Under the pieces are notes generated by a model that was given only the letters and a program-made list of their open reading frames with translations, was not told where the DNA came from and made no database searches. From Treponema sp. (GTDB lineage: Bacteria > Spirochaetota > Spirochaetia > Treponematales > Breznakiellaceae), in the NCBI GenBank assembly GCA_031271075.1, contig JAISWN010000239.1, forward strand, positions 1 through 8,054: a stretch of 8,054 nucleotides of DNA, read 5' to 3'. Below, piece by piece: positions 7,583-8,054 of this stretch (within the stretch, counting starts at the first letter, position 1; each line of letters begins with the position of its first letter). The position numbers and the translations under genes are program-made.

Positions 7583-7802
7583 TCAGTTTAACCGCGGAGT
7601 TTTCCGGAATGATAGAGGAACAAGCCCGGATTGGTGGCAAAACCTCCGTGTCGTCTCCCCTTTGAAAAATACCGTCTTCTCCTCCGGCTCCTGATCCCCA
7701 CACTTGTTCGTCTTGAACTTCCCCATCCGCGTGATGATCGCCATCTCCTTTTTTCCGTTTGCCCAGGTCGATCCCCACATACCGCCCTTGCTCTGCTACC
7801 AT
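7583..7802 (-). pseudogene. 5' remnant of an IS110/IS1111-type transposase, frameshifted and truncated
   Basis: From ATG 7802 the frame reads MVAEQGRYVGIDLGKRK. This resembles the N-terminus of DEDD transposases (YVGIDxGKR/K, first catalytic Asp D12). After an A6 run (about codon 17) sensible sequence continues only in the +1 frame: EMAIITRMGKFKT, then EEKTVFFKGETT, after which the resemblance is lost near 7640. The shifted frame stops at 7583-7585. The rest of the ~300-400-residue enzyme is absent. The single-base offset at A6 suggests an inserted A; programmed +1 frameshifting is possible but pointless in so short a piece. The ribosome binding site is intact. The family assignment is from motif memory only and could be a related DEDD element. 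The remnant lies directly upstream of, and in the same direction as, the PBP1A operon. Confidence 0.55.
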
Positions 7803-7809
7803 TTTCTTA

Positions 7810-7814
7810 CTCCT
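7810..7814 (-). promoter_or_regulatory. Shine-Dalgarno site of the transposase remnant
   Basis: AGGAG on the minus strand lies seven bases before ATG 7802. It fixes the start of the remnant and shows that its translation start survived the decay of the gene. Confidence 0.6.
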
Positions 7815-7921
7815 TGGTATAAAATAAGGGTCGGGAGCGATTATCGGGTGTGGTACACCGTACTCCTATGCGCTGTCTCGCCGGGCGGTAGCATTTTGTT
7901 TATACCCGGTTTAGCATAAGC

Positions 7922-7953
7922 GGCGCCGTATCAGACGGTGTCCGGCATTTTTT
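7922..7953 (+). terminator. Hairpin plus T6 in the leader of the right-edge gene (possible attenuator)
   Basis: GGCGCCGT (7922-7929) pairs with ACGGTGTC (7935-7942), eight pairs including two G-T, around the loop ATCAG. Five bases later comes T6 (7948-7953), and the ribosome binding site begins one base after the T run. It resembles an intrinsic terminator sitting inside the leader. The five-base offset between stem and T run weakens the call. Confidence 0.4.
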
Positions 7954-7954
7954 C

Positions 7955-7964
7955 AGGAGGAGGG
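7955..7964 (+). promoter_or_regulatory. Strong ribosome binding site of the right-edge gene
   Basis: AGGAGGAGGG with the AGGAGG core at 7955-7960, eight bases before ATG 7969. It is by far the best Shine-Dalgarno sequence in the window, suggesting a highly translated product. Confidence 0.85.
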
Positions 7965-7968
7965 ACTT

Positions 7969-8054
7969 ATGCCCGCAGCCAGGACAACAACGAAAAAGAC
8001 CGTGAAAACCGCCAAAGAGCCTATTCTTAAAAAGGCTAAAAAGGTGACCTTAGA
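7969..8054 (+). CDS. N-terminal fragment of a lysine-rich protein, function not recognised
   Basis: Only the first 28 codons are present; the gene runs off the right edge. The start ATG is fixed by the strong AGGAGG site. The peptide is dominated by Lys, Thr and Ala (MPAARTTTKKTVKTAKEP, then LKKAKKVTL): eight Lys in 28 residues, no acidic residue except one Glu, and no signal peptide. Such tails occur on histone-like or other nucleic-acid-binding proteins and on some ribosome-associated proteins, but the conserved domain lies beyond the window and no family can be named. It is transcribed divergently from the PBP1A operon, and a terminator-like hairpin in its leader may control it. Confidence 0.75.
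   Translation, partial: MPAARTTTKKTVKTAKEPILKKAKKVTL

Larger units (their letters stand above)
7803..7968. other. Divergent intergenic region between the transposase remnant and the right-edge gene
   Basis: No gene is seen here. It contains TATAAA at 7818-7823 on the plus strand, a possible -10 with no convincing -35. GATAAT occurs on the minus strand at about 7839-7844, also without a good -35. The short dyad GGTGT-GGT-ACACC lies at 7847-7859. A terminator-like hairpin and the ribosome binding site of the right-edge gene follow. Part of it may be the terminal non-coding end of the decayed insertion element. No promoter here can be called with confidence. Confidence 0.4.

Noticed and set aside
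1..8054. tRNA, rRNA, CRISPR array or phage genes
   Set aside because: No cloverleaf, rRNA signature, regularly spaced direct repeats or phage structural genes were seen on reading the window.

Overview
The window reads as chromosomal DNA of a GC-rich (mid-50s percent by eye) spirochaete, most plausibly a Treponema of the termite-gut type. This rests on three things: a surface-type beta-repeat protein with the Y-x-V-x-A-x-x-G signature common in treponemal lipoproteins, a very large Cache-type hybrid histidine kinase, and a class A penicillin-binding protein (PBP). It is an inference from protein character and not a database match.

Layout: (1) 3-413, plus strand, is the C-terminal end of a repeat-containing, probably cell-surface protein. 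(2) 414-611 is a convergent intergenic gap with two hairpins that could be weak terminators. (3) 612-7555, minus strand, is a tight three-gene operon in the order PBP1A-like peptidoglycan synthase, short ParB-N-domain protein, hybrid sensor kinase, with gaps of only 6 and 8 bases. (4) 7556-7968 is a divergent intergenic region. It holds the 5' remnant of an apparent IS110-type transposase and a terminator-like hairpin ahead of the right-hand gene. (5) 7969 to the edge, plus strand, is the first 28 codons of a lysine-rich protein with a very strong ribosome binding site.

The operon couples a periplasmic cell-wall polymerase, a small ParB-fold protein whose C-terminus is a near-perfect cationic amphipathic helix (suggesting membrane attachment), and a two-component sensor with a ~500-residue extracytoplasmic domain. 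Co-transcription suggests, but does not prove, a shared role in envelope growth and its sensing. The kinase ends in a receiver and has no HPt domain, so its phosphorelay partner must lie elsewhere.

The most notable non-coding signal is at the PBP 5' end. The only upstream start candidate (TTG at 7555) is the first half of TTGACA, a perfect -35 box. It is followed after exactly 17 bases by TAGGCT, and the spacer contains a run of eight C. This could be a promoter whose strength varies by slippage of the C tract, in which case translation starts further in, at a GTG around 7504-7507.
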